Assembly: GCA_963771715.1 (NCBI GenBank)
Contig: CAVYUQ010000010.1
Span: forward strand, 386,512 to 450,511
Length of the DNA stretch: 64,000 bases
Origin: JACVRW01 sp963771715
GTDB lineage: Bacteria; Actinomycetota; Thermoleophilia; Solirubrobacterales; Thermoleophilaceae
Reading direction: 5' to 3'
Position numbers and translations under genes: made by a program. The notes beneath the pieces were generated by a model. That model searched no databases and had not been told where the DNA came from. It worked only from the letters and a program-made list of their open reading frames with translations. Positions 50,851-59,155 of the stretch are shown in pieces (the first letter of the stretch is position 1; every line of letters begins with the position of its first letter).

Positions 50851-51922
50851 CGCCGACACCCTGCGCCGCACGCCCCTGTTCGATCGTCACAGGCAAGCCG
50901 GTGCGAGGCTCGTCCCTTTCGCGGGCTGGGAGATGCCGGTCCAGTACGAGGGGATTCGCCAGGAACACGTGGCGGTCCGGACAGCGGCGGGCATGTTCGA
51001 CGTCTCGCACATGGGCGAGATCGAGACGAGCGGCCCGCAGGCGGAGGAGCTGCTCCAGCGGCTGCTCTCGAACGACGTAACGAAGATCGCCGAGCGCGGC
51101 GCCCAGTACTCGGTGCTGTGCCGGGAGGATGGCGGGGTGCTCGACGATCTGTTCACCTACCGGCTCGGGCCGGAGCGCTTCCTCACGGTCACGAACGCCT
51201 CTAACCACGAGAAGGACCTCGCGTGGTTCCGCGAGCACGCGGGCGATTTCGACGCGGAGCTGGCCGACGCTCACGGGAGCTGGGCCATGCTCGCCGTGCA
51301 GGGCCCGGACGCGCGCGCGGCGGTCGAGGCGATTGCCGAGGGCGAGCTGCCGGCGCGCATGCGCACCGCGGAGGTTCAGGTGGCCGGAGTGGACTGCCTC
51401 GCCTGCGGAACCGGCTACACCGGCGAGGACGGCGTCGAGCTGCTGATCCCGGCGGACGGCGCTCCGGACGTCTGGGACGCTCTGCTCGAGCATGGCGTCG
51501 TGCCCGCCGGCCTCGGCGCCCGCGACACGCTCCGGCTCGAGGTCTGCTTCCACCTCTACGGCAATGACCTGTCCGAGGACCGCAACCCGATCGAGGCGGG
51601 CCTCGCGTGGTGCTGCAAGCTCGATACCGCGTTCATAGGCGCGGATGCACTGCGCAGCATCGAGCCGGAGCAGACCCTCGTGCCGTTCGCGTTCACGGGC
51701 GCGGGCATCCCGCGCCAGGGCAACGCGGTGCGCACGCAGCACGGCGAGGGGGTCGTGACGAGCGGCTCGCTGTCGCCCTGCCTCGAGCTGGGCATCGGCA
51801 TGGCGTACGTGCCCGTGGCCGCCGCCGAGCCGGGCACTGAGCTGGAGGTGGACGTGCGTGGCAAGCCGCGCGCGGCAGAGGTGAGGGAGAAACCGCTCTA
51901 CCGGAAGGAGACCAGTGGCTGA
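50840..51922 (+). CDS. gcvT: Glycine cleavage system T protein (aminomethyltransferase)
   Basis: 360 residues if the TTG at 50840 is the start. It is the only standard start codon shortly before L-R-R-T-P-L-F-D-R-H; the exact start is uncertain. Folate-binding core: V-P-F-A-G-W-E-M-P-V-Q-Y, D-V-S-H-M-G-E-I, C-G-T-G-Y-T-G-E-D-G-V-E and the C-terminal barrel with Y-V-P-V. It transfers the methylene group from the lipoyl arm of GcvH to tetrahydrofolate, releasing ammonia. First gene of gcvT-H-PA-PB. Confidence 0.94.
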   Translation: MPPAADTLRRTPLFDRHRQAGARLVPFAGWEMPVQYEGIRQEHVAVRTAAGMFDVSHMGEIETSGPQAEELLQRLLSNDVTKIAERGAQYSVLCREDGGVLDDLFTYRLGPERFLTVTNASNHEKDLAWFREHAGDFDAELADAHGSWAMLAVQGPDARAAVEAIAEGELPARMRTAEVQVAGVDCLACGTGYTGEDGVELLIPADGAPDVWDALLEHGVVPAGLGARDTLRLEVCFHLYGNDLSEDRNPIEAGLAWCCKLDTAFIGADALRSIEPEQTLVPFAFTGAGIPRQGNAVRTQHGEGVVTSGSLSPCLELGIGMAYVPVAAAEPGTELEVDVRGKPRAAEVREKPLYRKETSG

Positions 51923-52310
51923 GGCCAGCTACCCCGAGGACCTGAAGTACCACGCGGAGCACGACTGGGCGCGCATCGACGGCGACCAGGCGACCTTCGG
52001 CATCACCTGGTACGCGCAGGACGCGCTCGGGGAGGTCGTGTTCTTCGACCCGCCCGAGGTGGGAGCCTCGGTCTCCAAGGACGAGGCCTACGCCGAGGTC
52101 GAGTCGGTGAAGGCGGTGTCGGACGTGTTGGCGCCGCTCTCCGGTGAGATCGTCGAGGTGAACGAGGCGCTCGCCGACAGCCCCGAGAAGGTCAATTCGG
52201 ACCCCTACGGCGAGGGCTGGATGGTCAAGGTCAAGCTCTCGGATCCGTCCGAGCTGGACGAGCTGATGGACGTAGGCGCGTACAAGGAGTTGCTCCAGGC
52301 GGGTAGCTAA
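51915..52310 (+). CDS. gcvH: Glycine cleavage system H protein
   Basis: 131 residues from GTG 51915, overlapping gcvT by 8 bp. Lipoyl domain: H-D-W-A-R-I-D-G-D, G-I-T-W-Y-A-Q-D-A-L-G-E-V-V-F, and the lipoylation site E-S-V-K-A-V-S-D with Lys66. The length matches the family. It carries the aminomethyl group between P and T proteins. Confidence 0.96.
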   Translation: MAEASYPEDLKYHAEHDWARIDGDQATFGITWYAQDALGEVVFFDPPEVGASVSKDEAYAEVESVKAVSDVLAPLSGEIVEVNEALADSPEKVNSDPYGEGWMVKVKLSDPSELDELMDVGAYKELLQAGS

Positions 52311-52324
52311 CGTCGTGGAGGCTC

Positions 52325-53674
52325 ATGAGCCGCTACACGGGAGTCACAGACGAGGATCTCAAGGAGATGCTCGACGCCATCGGCGTCGGCTCGCTCGAGG
52401 ACCTGTTTGCGGATATCCCGGAGTCGGTGCGGCTCGGCCGCGAGCTCGACCTGCCCCAGGGCAAGTCGGAGCAGGAGGTCTACGAGCACCTGGCCGCGCT
52501 GGCGGCGCGTAACCGCCACAACGAGGAGGAGATCAGCTTCCTCGGCGCGGGGATGTACGACCACTACGTGCCGGCGCTGATCGACACGCTGCTCGGGCGC
52601 TCGGAGTTCCTCACGCCGTACACGCCGTACCAGCCCGAGATCTCCCAGGGCGGGCTCCAGGTGATGTTCGAGTTCCAGACCGCCATCTCGGAGCTCACGG
52701 GCCTGCCGGTGGCGAACGCCTCGGTGTACGAGGGGCCGAGCGCGGTGGCCGCCGCGGGCTACCTGGCGAAGCTCGAGACCAAGCGCTCGAGGCTCGTGGC
52801 GAGCCGCGGGCTGCACCCGCACTCGCGCGCGGCGCTGCGGACCCACGCCGCCGGGTACGGGATGGAGGTCGTGGAGGTGCCGCTCGACGACGAGGGCGCG
52901 ACCGACCTGGATGCGCTCGCCGCCGCCGTGGACGACGACACGGCCGCCGTGTTCGTCCAGCAGCCGAACTTCCTCGGCACGGTCGAGGAGCTGGGGGCGC
53001 TGTCCGAGGCCGGCAAGCGCACTGGCGGGCTGCTCGTATGCGCGGCCGACCCGATCCCGCTGGGGATCCTGAAGCCGCCCGGCGAGCTGGGCGCGGACCT
53101 GTGCGTCGGCGAGGGCCAGACGCTCGGCAACCGGCTCGACTTCGGCGGCCCGTCCTTCGGGTTCTTCGCCGCCGCCGAGCGCTTCATCCGCAAGATGCCG
53201 GGCCGTATCGCCGGCGAGACGCGCGACGTGGACGGCCGCCGCGGCTTCGTCCTGACGCTCCAGACGCGCGAGCAGCACATCCGCCGTGAGAAGGCCACGC
53301 ACAACATCTGCACGGCGCAGGCGCTGAACGCGCTGGCGGGGGTCGTGTACCTGTCCTGGCTCGGCAAGCGCGGGCTGGTCGAGCTGGGCGAGCTGCTGCT
53401 GCGCCGCACGCACTACGCGCGCGAGGCGCTCGGGCTCGAGGCGATCAACCCCGGGCCCATCGTTCGCGAATTCGCCGTCCGGGTGCCCGACCTCGACGCT
53501 GCGATGGCCCGCGCCCGCGACGCCGGCGTCAACGCCGGATACCCCCTCGGCCGCGACTACCCCGAGTTTTCCGACGGCCTTCTCGTTGCCGTTACGGAAC
53601 GGCGCACCAAGGAGCACATCGATCGGCTGGCGGAGCTCGTCGGTGCGCCGAAGCCCGCCCAGGTCGGCGTATGA
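52325..53674 (+). CDS. gcvPA: Glycine dehydrogenase (decarboxylating) subunit 1
   Basis: 449 residues from ATG 52325, preceded by GGAGG. N-terminal half of the P protein: F-L-G-A-G-M-Y-D-H-Y-V-P, Y-T-P-Y-Q-P-E-I-S-Q-G and N-A-S-V-Y-E-G. It lacks the PLP Lys, which lies in subunit 2. Split P protein is common in Gram-positive and deep-branching bacteria. It overlaps gcvPB by 4 bp (ATGA). Confidence 0.96.
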   Translation: MSRYTGVTDEDLKEMLDAIGVGSLEDLFADIPESVRLGRELDLPQGKSEQEVYEHLAALAARNRHNEEEISFLGAGMYDHYVPALIDTLLGRSEFLTPYTPYQPEISQGGLQVMFEFQTAISELTGLPVANASVYEGPSAVAAAGYLAKLETKRSRLVASRGLHPHSRAALRTHAAGYGMEVVEVPLDDEGATDLDALAAAVDDDTAAVFVQQPNFLGTVEELGALSEAGKRTGGLLVCAADPIPLGILKPPGELGADLCVGEGQTLGNRLDFGGPSFGFFAAAERFIRKMPGRIAGETRDVDGRRGFVLTLQTREQHIRREKATHNICTAQALNALAGVVYLSWLGKRGLVELGELLLRRTHYAREALGLEAINPGPIVREFAVRVPDLDAAMARARDAGVNAGYPLGRDYPEFSDGLLVAVTERRTKEHIDRLAELVGAPKPAQVGV

Positions 53675-55206
53675 GCGAGGACACGCTCACCGTCTTCGAG
53701 CGCTCGCGCGCCGGTCGCCGCGCCTTCACGGCACCCGCGACGGATGTGCCGGACGTTCCCGTCGAGGATCTGCTTCCGGCCGATGCGATTCGAGGCCGGC
53801 CCGCCGAGCTTCCGGAGATCTCCGAGCCCGAGCTGGTGCGCCACTACACGACGCTCTCCTCGAAGAACTTCCACCTGGACGAGGGCTTCTACCCGCTCGG
53901 GTCGTGCACGATGAAGCACAACCCGAAGCTGCACGAGCGCGTGGCGGCGCTGCCGGGCCACGCGCGCCTGCACCCGCTCCAGGACCCGGAGTACGCGCAG
54001 GGCGCGCTCGAGCTGATGTGGCGCCTCCAGGGCGCGCTCGGCGAGATCGCGGGGCTGCCGCACGTGTCGCTCCAGCCGAGCGCCGGGTCGCACGGCGAGC
54101 TGGCCGGCCTGCTGCTCACCCGCGCCTACCACGAGGACCGCGGCGAGCAGCGCACGAAGGTGCTCACGCCGGACACGGCGCACGGCACGAACCCCGCGAC
54201 AGTGACGATGGCGGGCTACGAGGTCGTGAAGGTGGGCACGGCTCCGGACGGCGGGGTGGACGTCGACGACCTGCGCGAGAAGGCCGGCGAGGACGTGGCC
54301 TGCCTGATGCTCACCAACCCGAACACGCTCGGCCTCTTCGACCGCAACATCGAGGAGATCGCGCAGATCGTGCACGACGCGGGCGCGACGCTCTACTACG
54401 ACGGCGCGAACCTCAACGCCGTGATGGGGGTGGCGCGCCCGGGCGACATGGGCTTCGACATCGTCCACTTCAACCTGCACAAGACCTTCACGCAGCCGCA
54501 CGGCGGCGGCGGCCCGGGCGCCGGGCCGATCGCGTGCTCCGACCGGATCGAGCCGTACCTGCCGGTGCCGCAGGTGGTGGAGCGCGAGGGGCGCTTCGAT
54601 CTCGACTTCGAGCGCCCGAAGTCGATCGGAAAACTGCGCGGCTTCCAGGGCAACTTCGGAGTCTTCGTGCGCTCGTATGCGTACATCTGCTCGCTCGGTG
54701 CCGACGGGTTGAAGGACGTATCCGAGGTGGCCGTGTTGAACGCGAACTACCTGAAGGCACTGATGGGTGAGCCCGGCATCGCGGAATACCTCCCGATTGC
54801 CTTCGACCGCATGTGCATGCACGAGTTCGTGCTTTCGGGGCAGGGCGCCAAGGACAAGCTCGGGATCAGGACGCTCGACATCGCGAAGCGCATGCTCGAC
54901 CACGACGTCCACCCGCCGACCGTGTACTTCCCGCTGCTGGTGGACGAGGCGCTGATGATCGAGCCGACCGAGACCGAGACGAAGGAGCGCCTCGACCACT
55001 TCGCCGAGGTGGTCCGCGGCATCCTCGAGGAGGCGAAGCAGGACCCCGAGGTGGCCCGCACGGCTCCGCACACCACGCCGGTCCGCCGCCTCGACGAGGC
55101 GGGCGCCGCAAAGCGACCCGTCGTCCGCTGGCGCCCCAGCGCGGAGAACCCGGGCGACCCGGAGCGCGCCCGAAAGGCCCCAGCCTCCGGCTCAGGCGCG
55201 ATGTAG
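53671..55206 (+). CDS. gcvPB: Glycine dehydrogenase (decarboxylating) subunit 2
   Basis: 511 residues from ATG 53671. PLP-enzyme half: Y-P-L-G-S-C-T-M-K-H-N-P-K, Q-P-S-A-G-S-H-G-E, and the Schiff-base Lys in N-L-H-K-T-F followed by the Gly-rich P-H-G-G-G-G-P-G-A-G-P. It decarboxylates glycine and loads the lipoyl arm of GcvH. The C-terminal ~25 residues are low complexity. Last gene of the gcv operon. Confidence 0.96.
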   Translation: MSEDTLTVFERSRAGRRAFTAPATDVPDVPVEDLLPADAIRGRPAELPEISEPELVRHYTTLSSKNFHLDEGFYPLGSCTMKHNPKLHERVAALPGHARLHPLQDPEYAQGALELMWRLQGALGEIAGLPHVSLQPSAGSHGELAGLLLTRAYHEDRGEQRTKVLTPDTAHGTNPATVTMAGYEVVKVGTAPDGGVDVDDLREKAGEDVACLMLTNPNTLGLFDRNIEEIAQIVHDAGATLYYDGANLNAVMGVARPGDMGFDIVHFNLHKTFTQPHGGGGPGAGPIACSDRIEPYLPVPQVVEREGRFDLDFERPKSIGKLRGFQGNFGVFVRSYAYICSLGADGLKDVSEVAVLNANYLKALMGEPGIAEYLPIAFDRMCMHEFVLSGQGAKDKLGIRTLDIAKRMLDHDVHPPTVYFPLLVDEALMIEPTETETKERLDHFAEVVRGILEEAKQDPEVARTAPHTTPVRRLDEAGAAKRPVVRWRPSAENPGDPERARKAPASGSGAM

Positions 55207-55264
55207 GCGACCCTCCGCGGGGCTCGTCGTTTGCGATGGCGCACCCGCGGGGAAAGCGGAGAAC

Positions 55265-55537
55265 ATGAGCGGCATCGGCGGCATCGCCCCGCGTGAACCG
55301 GACCTCTCCCGCCGGCGCGACCGTCAGGCGGCCGCGGTCCTCGCCGTTACGGCCGGGATCACGATGTTCATCCTCTTCCCGCTCGGCCTCGCGCTCGGCC
55401 TGATCGCCATGGCGTACGCGCACGTCTCCGGGGCCCGCGTCGCCTTCTGGGCCGCTCTCGTGATCGTCGGGATCGGGCTGATCGCGGTGATCGCCGGCCT
55501 GAACACCGACTTCGACTCGGGCCTCTTCCGCGGGTAG
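55265..55537 (+). CDS. Small two-helix membrane protein, unknown
   Basis: 90 residues from ATG 55265 with GCGGAG 6 nt upstream. A charged N-terminus (R-E-P-D-L-S-R-R-R-D-R) precedes two hydrophobic helices (about 22-50 and 57-80). The end is acidic then G-L-F-R-G. No family recognised. It follows the gcv operon after 58 bp and could be its last member. Confidence 0.7.
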   Translation: MSGIGGIAPREPDLSRRRDRQAAAVLAVTAGITMFILFPLGLALGLIAMAYAHVSGARVAFWAALVIVGIGLIAVIAGLNTDFDSGLFRG

Positions 55538-55568
55538 CGCCGCTCTTTCGCGCGCAGCGCCCGCGGGC

Positions 55569-55574
55569 TAGAGT
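55569..55574 (+). promoter_or_regulatory. -10 element of a leaderless-type promoter
   Basis: TAGAGT ends 7 nt before the ATG at 55582, with no Shine-Dalgarno between. The spacing is the same as at several other genes in the window. Confidence 0.45.
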
Positions 55575-55581
55575 CGCCCAC

Positions 55582-56658
55582 ATGGAGGGCGCTCCCGCAG
55601 GCACCGTCGCCGAGCAGGGCATCACGCAGGACGAGCTGCGGCTGGCGGCCCGCAACCACGGCCTGCCGCTCGAGGCGCTGCGCCACCCGATCACCCCCGC
55701 GGGCCTGCACTACCTCCTGATCCACTACGACATCCCGGCGGTCGATCCGGAGACCTTCCGCCTCGAGATCGGCGGCGCGGTGGAGAAGCCGCTCACGCTC
55801 TCCCTCGGTGAAATCCGTGCAAGGGAGACCGTCGCCCAGCCGATCACCTTCGAATGCGCCGGCAACGGCCGGGCGCTGCTGGAGCCACGCCCGGTCAGCC
55901 AGCCCTGGCTGACCGAGGCGGTGGGCACCGCGGAGTGGGCCGGCACGCCACTCGCGCCGCTGCTCGAAGAGGCCGGCCCGAGCGACGCCGCGATCGAGCT
56001 GCTCTTCAGTGGCCTTGACCGCGGCATCGAGGGGGGCGTGCCGCAGGCTTACGAGCGGGCGATCCCGATCGCCGAGGCCGGCGAGGGGCTGCTCGCCTAC
56101 GACATGAACGGCGCCCCGCTGCTGCCTCAGCACGGCTTCCCGCTGCGGCTGGTGGTGCCCGGCTGGTACGGGATGCAGAACGTGAAGTGGCTCACCCGGA
56201 TCACCGTGCTGGAGGAGCCCTTCGGCGGCTACCAGAACGCGGTCGGCTACCGCATGTACGGCGCGGACGGCGAGCCGGGTGAGCCCGTCACCCGCATGCT
56301 GCCGCGCTCGCTGATGGTCCCGCCCGGCGTACCTGACTTCATGACGCGCAGGCGCTTCCTCGAGCCCGGCCCGACCACCCTCACCGGCCGCGCCTGGTCA
56401 GGCCACGGACCGATAGACCGAGTGGAGGTCTCCACAGACGGCGGCGCCACCTTCAACGCCGCAGTTCTCGAACCACCCCTCGGCCCGAACGCCTGGCGCG
56501 GCTGGAGCTTCGACTGGGACGCCACCCCCGGCGACCACGTGCTGAGCTCGCGCGCCACCGACGCCGCCGGCAACTCGCAGCCGCTCGATCCGCCCTGGAA
56601 CCTGAAGGGCTACGCGAACAACGCGGTCGAGCGGATCAGCGTGCACGTGGGCCCTTAG
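55582..56658 (+). CDS. Sulfite oxidase-family molybdopterin oxidoreductase
   Basis: 358 residues from ATG 55582. The Mo-pterin domain contains the ligand Cys92 in F-E-C-A-G-N-G-R. H-G-F-P-L-R-L-V-V-P-G-W-Y-G-M and V-K-W-L follow, then a C-terminal Mo-co dimerisation immunoglobulin-like domain (G-R-A-W-S-G-H-G-P-I-D-R-V-E-V-S-T-D-G-G). No heme domain and no obvious Sec or Tat signal, so it is probably cytosolic. It may oxidise sulfite or reduce an organic sulfoxide-like substrate; the electron partner is not in the window. Confidence 0.9.
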   Translation: MEGAPAGTVAEQGITQDELRLAARNHGLPLEALRHPITPAGLHYLLIHYDIPAVDPETFRLEIGGAVEKPLTLSLGEIRARETVAQPITFECAGNGRALLEPRPVSQPWLTEAVGTAEWAGTPLAPLLEEAGPSDAAIELLFSGLDRGIEGGVPQAYERAIPIAEAGEGLLAYDMNGAPLLPQHGFPLRLVVPGWYGMQNVKWLTRITVLEEPFGGYQNAVGYRMYGADGEPGEPVTRMLPRSLMVPPGVPDFMTRRRFLEPGPTTLTGRAWSGHGPIDRVEVSTDGGATFNAAVLEPPLGPNAWRGWSFDWDATPGDHVLSSRATDAAGNSQPLDPPWNLKGYANNAVERISVHVGP

Positions 56659-56670
56659 ACTGGCCGCCCC

Positions 56671-57660
56671 GTGCGCATCTTCAGCGGCATCCAGCCCACA
56701 GGGCGCAAGCACCTCGGCAACTACATCGGGGCGATCCTCGGCTACCTCGAGGGCCAGGAACGGGGCGATCCGGCGATCTACTGCATCGTCGACCTTCACG
56801 CCACGAGCGTGGCCTACGACCCGCAGGAGCTGCCCGGCTACGTGCTCGACACGACGGCGATGCTGATCGCCGCCGGGCTCGACCCGGAGCGCTGCATCCT
56901 GTTCCGCCAGGCCGACCTGGCCGAGCACGCGGAGCTCTGCTGGCTGCTGGCGTCCGTCACGCCCTACGGCGACCTTCAGCGCATGACCCAGTTCAAGGAC
57001 AAGTCGGCGCGCGAGCAGCAGCTGGTCCGGACGAGCCTGTTCCTCTACCCGGTGCTCCAGGCGGCCGACATCCTGCTCTACAAGGCCGACCAGGTGCCGG
57101 TGGGCGACGACCAGCGCCAGCACGTCGAGCTCGCCCGCGAGATCGCGCGCCGCTTCAACGCCACGTACGGCGAGGTCTTCGTGGAGCCGGAGCACGTGAT
57201 CCCGGAGACGGGCGCGCGGATCATGGACCTCCAGGACCCCGAGACGAAGATGTCGACGAGCTACGGCACGGAGAGCGGCCTGGTCTACATCGACGACGAG
57301 CCCGACGCGATCGTCAAGAAGATCAAGCGCGCGCAGACCGACTCCGGCAGCGACATCGTGCGCGCGCCCGACAAGCCCGGCATCACGAACCTGATCGACA
57401 TCTACGCGGTGGCGCGTGGCGTGTCGGCTGGGCAGGTGGAGAGCGAGTTCGAGGGCCAGGGCTACGGCGCGTTCAAGCAGGCGGTGGGGGAGGCCACGGC
57501 GGAGCTGCTCGCCCCGGTGCGCGAGCGCTACGCCGAGCTGCGCCGCGACGAGGACGGCCTCGAGCGCATGCTCCAGGACGGTGCCGAGCGCGCCAGAGAG
57601 ATCGCAGGGCCGACCATGGCGGAGGTGCATTCCGCGATGGGACTGGGTCCAAGGGCTTAG
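56671..57660 (+). CDS. trpS: Tryptophanyl-tRNA synthetase
   Basis: 329 residues from GTG 56671, after a TAGACT hexamer 9 nt upstream. Class I signature motifs: G-x-x-H-L-G-N (as H-L-G-N-Y) near residue 15 and K-M-S-T-S near residue 193. F-S-G-I-Q-P-T-G at the N-terminus and D-Q-R-Q-H-V-E-L-A-R-E-I-A-R-R-F are typical. It charges tRNA-Trp with tryptophan. Confidence 0.97.
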   Translation: MRIFSGIQPTGRKHLGNYIGAILGYLEGQERGDPAIYCIVDLHATSVAYDPQELPGYVLDTTAMLIAAGLDPERCILFRQADLAEHAELCWLLASVTPYGDLQRMTQFKDKSAREQQLVRTSLFLYPVLQAADILLYKADQVPVGDDQRQHVELAREIARRFNATYGEVFVEPEHVIPETGARIMDLQDPETKMSTSYGTESGLVYIDDEPDAIVKKIKRAQTDSGSDIVRAPDKPGITNLIDIYAVARGVSAGQVESEFEGQGYGAFKQAVGEATAELLAPVRERYAELRRDEDGLERMLQDGAERAREIAGPTMAEVHSAMGLGPRA

Positions 57661-57688
57661 CGTCCGGGGGGCGCGCTAAAGAAATCAG

Positions 57689-57708
57689 CTTGTGATTCCG
57701 ATCACAAG
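57689..57708. promoter_or_regulatory. Perfect CRP/FNR-type palindrome
   Basis: The 20-bp site contains TGTGATTCCGATCACA (57691-57706), an exact match to the TGTGA-N6-TCACA consensus of CRP and its actinomycete relatives (GlxR, Rv3676 type). The dyad extends to 8-bp arms, CTTGTGAT/ATCACAAG. It lies 28 bp after trpS, 4 bp before the start of a 33-residue ORF and ~130 bp before scpA. No crp gene is in the window. Confidence 0.7.
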
Positions 57709-57712
57709 GCAT

Positions 57713-57814
57713 ATGAAGGCGCTCGACCGCCCCTTCGTCCGGCCGCTCCTGATCGTGCTCTTCGCCACCGTGGTGTGGACCGTCTGGGCGACGGACCTCG
57801 GCGTGAACCTCTGA
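57713..57814 (+). CDS. 33-residue membrane peptide behind the CRP-type site
   Basis: ATG 57713 to TGA 57814. A short basic head (M-K-A-L-D-R-P-F-V-R-P) is followed by one hydrophobic helix (L-L-I-V-L-F-A-T-V-V-W-T-V-W-A) and a short polar end. The hydropathy is clean and the gap between trpS and scpA contains nothing else. Evidence is limited to composition and position; it may be a regulated small membrane protein. Confidence 0.5.
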   Translation: MKALDRPFVRPLLIVLFATVVWTVWATDLGVNL

Positions 57815-57827
57815 CCGGGCCCACGTC

Positions 57828-57833
57828 TAGTCT
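57828..57833 (+). promoter_or_regulatory. Candidate -10 for scpA
   Basis: TAGTCT ends 8 nt before the scpA ATG at 57842, again without a Shine-Dalgarno, suggesting a leaderless start. Confidence 0.4.
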
Positions 57834-57841
57834 CTCCGGCG

Positions 57842-58564
57842 ATGTCAATCGCCACGCTGGACCTTGACCTGGAGGTCTTCAACGGGCCCTTCGACCTGCT
57901 CCTGACGCTCGTGCTGAAGGAGGAGATCGACCTGCTCGAGGTCGATCTCGCGGAGGTGGTGCTCGCCTACGTCGAGTACCTGGAGCGGGCCGGCGAGCTG
58001 GACCTCGAGGCGGCCACCGAGTTCCTCGTCCTGATCGCGGCGCTGCTGGAGCTGAAGTCGCGGCTGATGCTCCCCGCGGACGAGGAGGAGGGCCTCGACA
58101 TCGAGCCGATGGAGGCGGCGGAGGAGCTGCTCGCGCGCATGCTCGAGTACCACCGTTACCGCCAGGCCGCCGCGCACCTGCGCGAGCGGCTCGAGGCCGA
58201 GCACGGCTTCCGCTACCGCAGCGCTCCGCTGCCGCCGCAGCTGCGCCGCATCTCGGTCGAGGCCGCGGAGGCCGCCTACGACCCCGAGCGCCTGGCCGAG
58301 GCGCTCGGCGGGCTGCTCAGCGTGCCGCCGCCGCTGGACCTACGTCACGTGCGCCGGCCCGCGGTGTCGGTGGAGCAGCGCCTGCGCCATCTGCGCGACC
58401 TGCTGTCTCGTCGCAGCCGATTCTCGTTCGACGAGGCCGTCGAGGGCGTGGACCGCCTGACGGAGGCGGTCACCCTGTTCGCGCTGCTCGAGCTCTACAA
58501 GGCGGGCGAGGCCAAGTGGGAGCAGGAGGTGCCGTTCGGCCCGATCACGGTGGTGCCGTCGTGA
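57842..58564 (+). CDS. scpA: Segregation and condensation protein A
   Basis: 240 residues from ATG 57842. The kleisin N-terminus F-N-G-P-F-D-L-L-L-T-L-V, the linker A-T-E-F-L-V-L-I-A-A-L-L-E-L-K-S-R, and the C-terminal winged helix (V-T-L-F-A-L-L-E-L-Y-K) identify ScpA. It bridges SMC heads with ScpB to condense and segregate chromosomes. It overlaps scpB by GTGA. Confidence 0.94.
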   Translation: MSIATLDLDLEVFNGPFDLLLTLVLKEEIDLLEVDLAEVVLAYVEYLERAGELDLEAATEFLVLIAALLELKSRLMLPADEEEGLDIEPMEAAEELLARMLEYHRYRQAAAHLRERLEAEHGFRYRSAPLPPQLRRISVEAAEAAYDPERLAEALGGLLSVPPPLDLRHVRRPAVSVEQRLRHLRDLLSRRSRFSFDEAVEGVDRLTEAVTLFALLELYKAGEAKWEQEVPFGPITVVPS

Positions 58565-59142
58565 ACGACCTGGTGCGCACGGTCGAGGCGCTGCTGTTCC
58601 TCTCACCGGAGCCCGTCGCGGTGGACCGCCTCGCGGACGCCTGCGAGGTGGGCGAGGGCGAGATCGTCGAGGCGCTCGCGCGGATGCGCGAGCACTACGC
58701 CGAGGGCTTCCGCGGGGTGGTGCTGCGGGAGGTGGCCGGCGGCTTCACGCTCGCCACCGACCCGGTCGCAGAGCACGCCGCTCGCCGCCTGCTGGCGCGC
58801 CCGCGCACGCCGCCGCTCACCCAGGCCCAGGCCGAGTGCCTCGCGATCGTGGCTTACCTCCAGCCGGTCTCCCGGCCCGAGGTGGCGCGCATCCGAGGGG
58901 TGGCGTCCGAGTCCGCCGTGGGCACCCTGCTGGAGCGCGGGCTGATCGAGGAGTCCGGGCGCTCGCGCTTCGGCGCGGTGATGTACCGCAGCACGGAGCT
59001 GTTCGAGAAGCTGTTCGGCCTCTCGGGGCTGGACGCGTTGCCCGATCCCGGTGCCTTCGACCCCTCGCCCGAGGACGAGGGCGACATCCGCGAGCGCCTG
59101 CTGCGGGCCGGCGAGCAGCGCGCGAAGAACCTCGCCGGCTGA
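58561..59142 (+). CDS. scpB: Segregation and condensation protein B
   Basis: 193 residues from GTG 58561. Tandem winged helices: V-E-A-L-L-F-L-S-P-E-P at the start, E-C-L-A-I-V-A-Y-L-Q-P-V-S-R-P-E-V-A-R-I-R-G-V and F-G-L-S-G-L-D-A-L-P. Binds the ScpA kleisin. In many Gram-positive genomes rluB follows directly; here LysR, EamA, rlmN and a GGDEF gene intervene. Confidence 0.94.
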   Translation: MNDLVRTVEALLFLSPEPVAVDRLADACEVGEGEIVEALARMREHYAEGFRGVVLREVAGGFTLATDPVAEHAARRLLARPRTPPLTQAQAECLAIVAYLQPVSRPEVARIRGVASESAVGTLLERGLIEESGRSRFGAVMYRSTELFEKLFGLSGLDALPDPGAFDPSPEDEGDIRERLLRAGEQRAKNLAG

Positions 59143-59155
59143 GCGAGGGCGGCGG

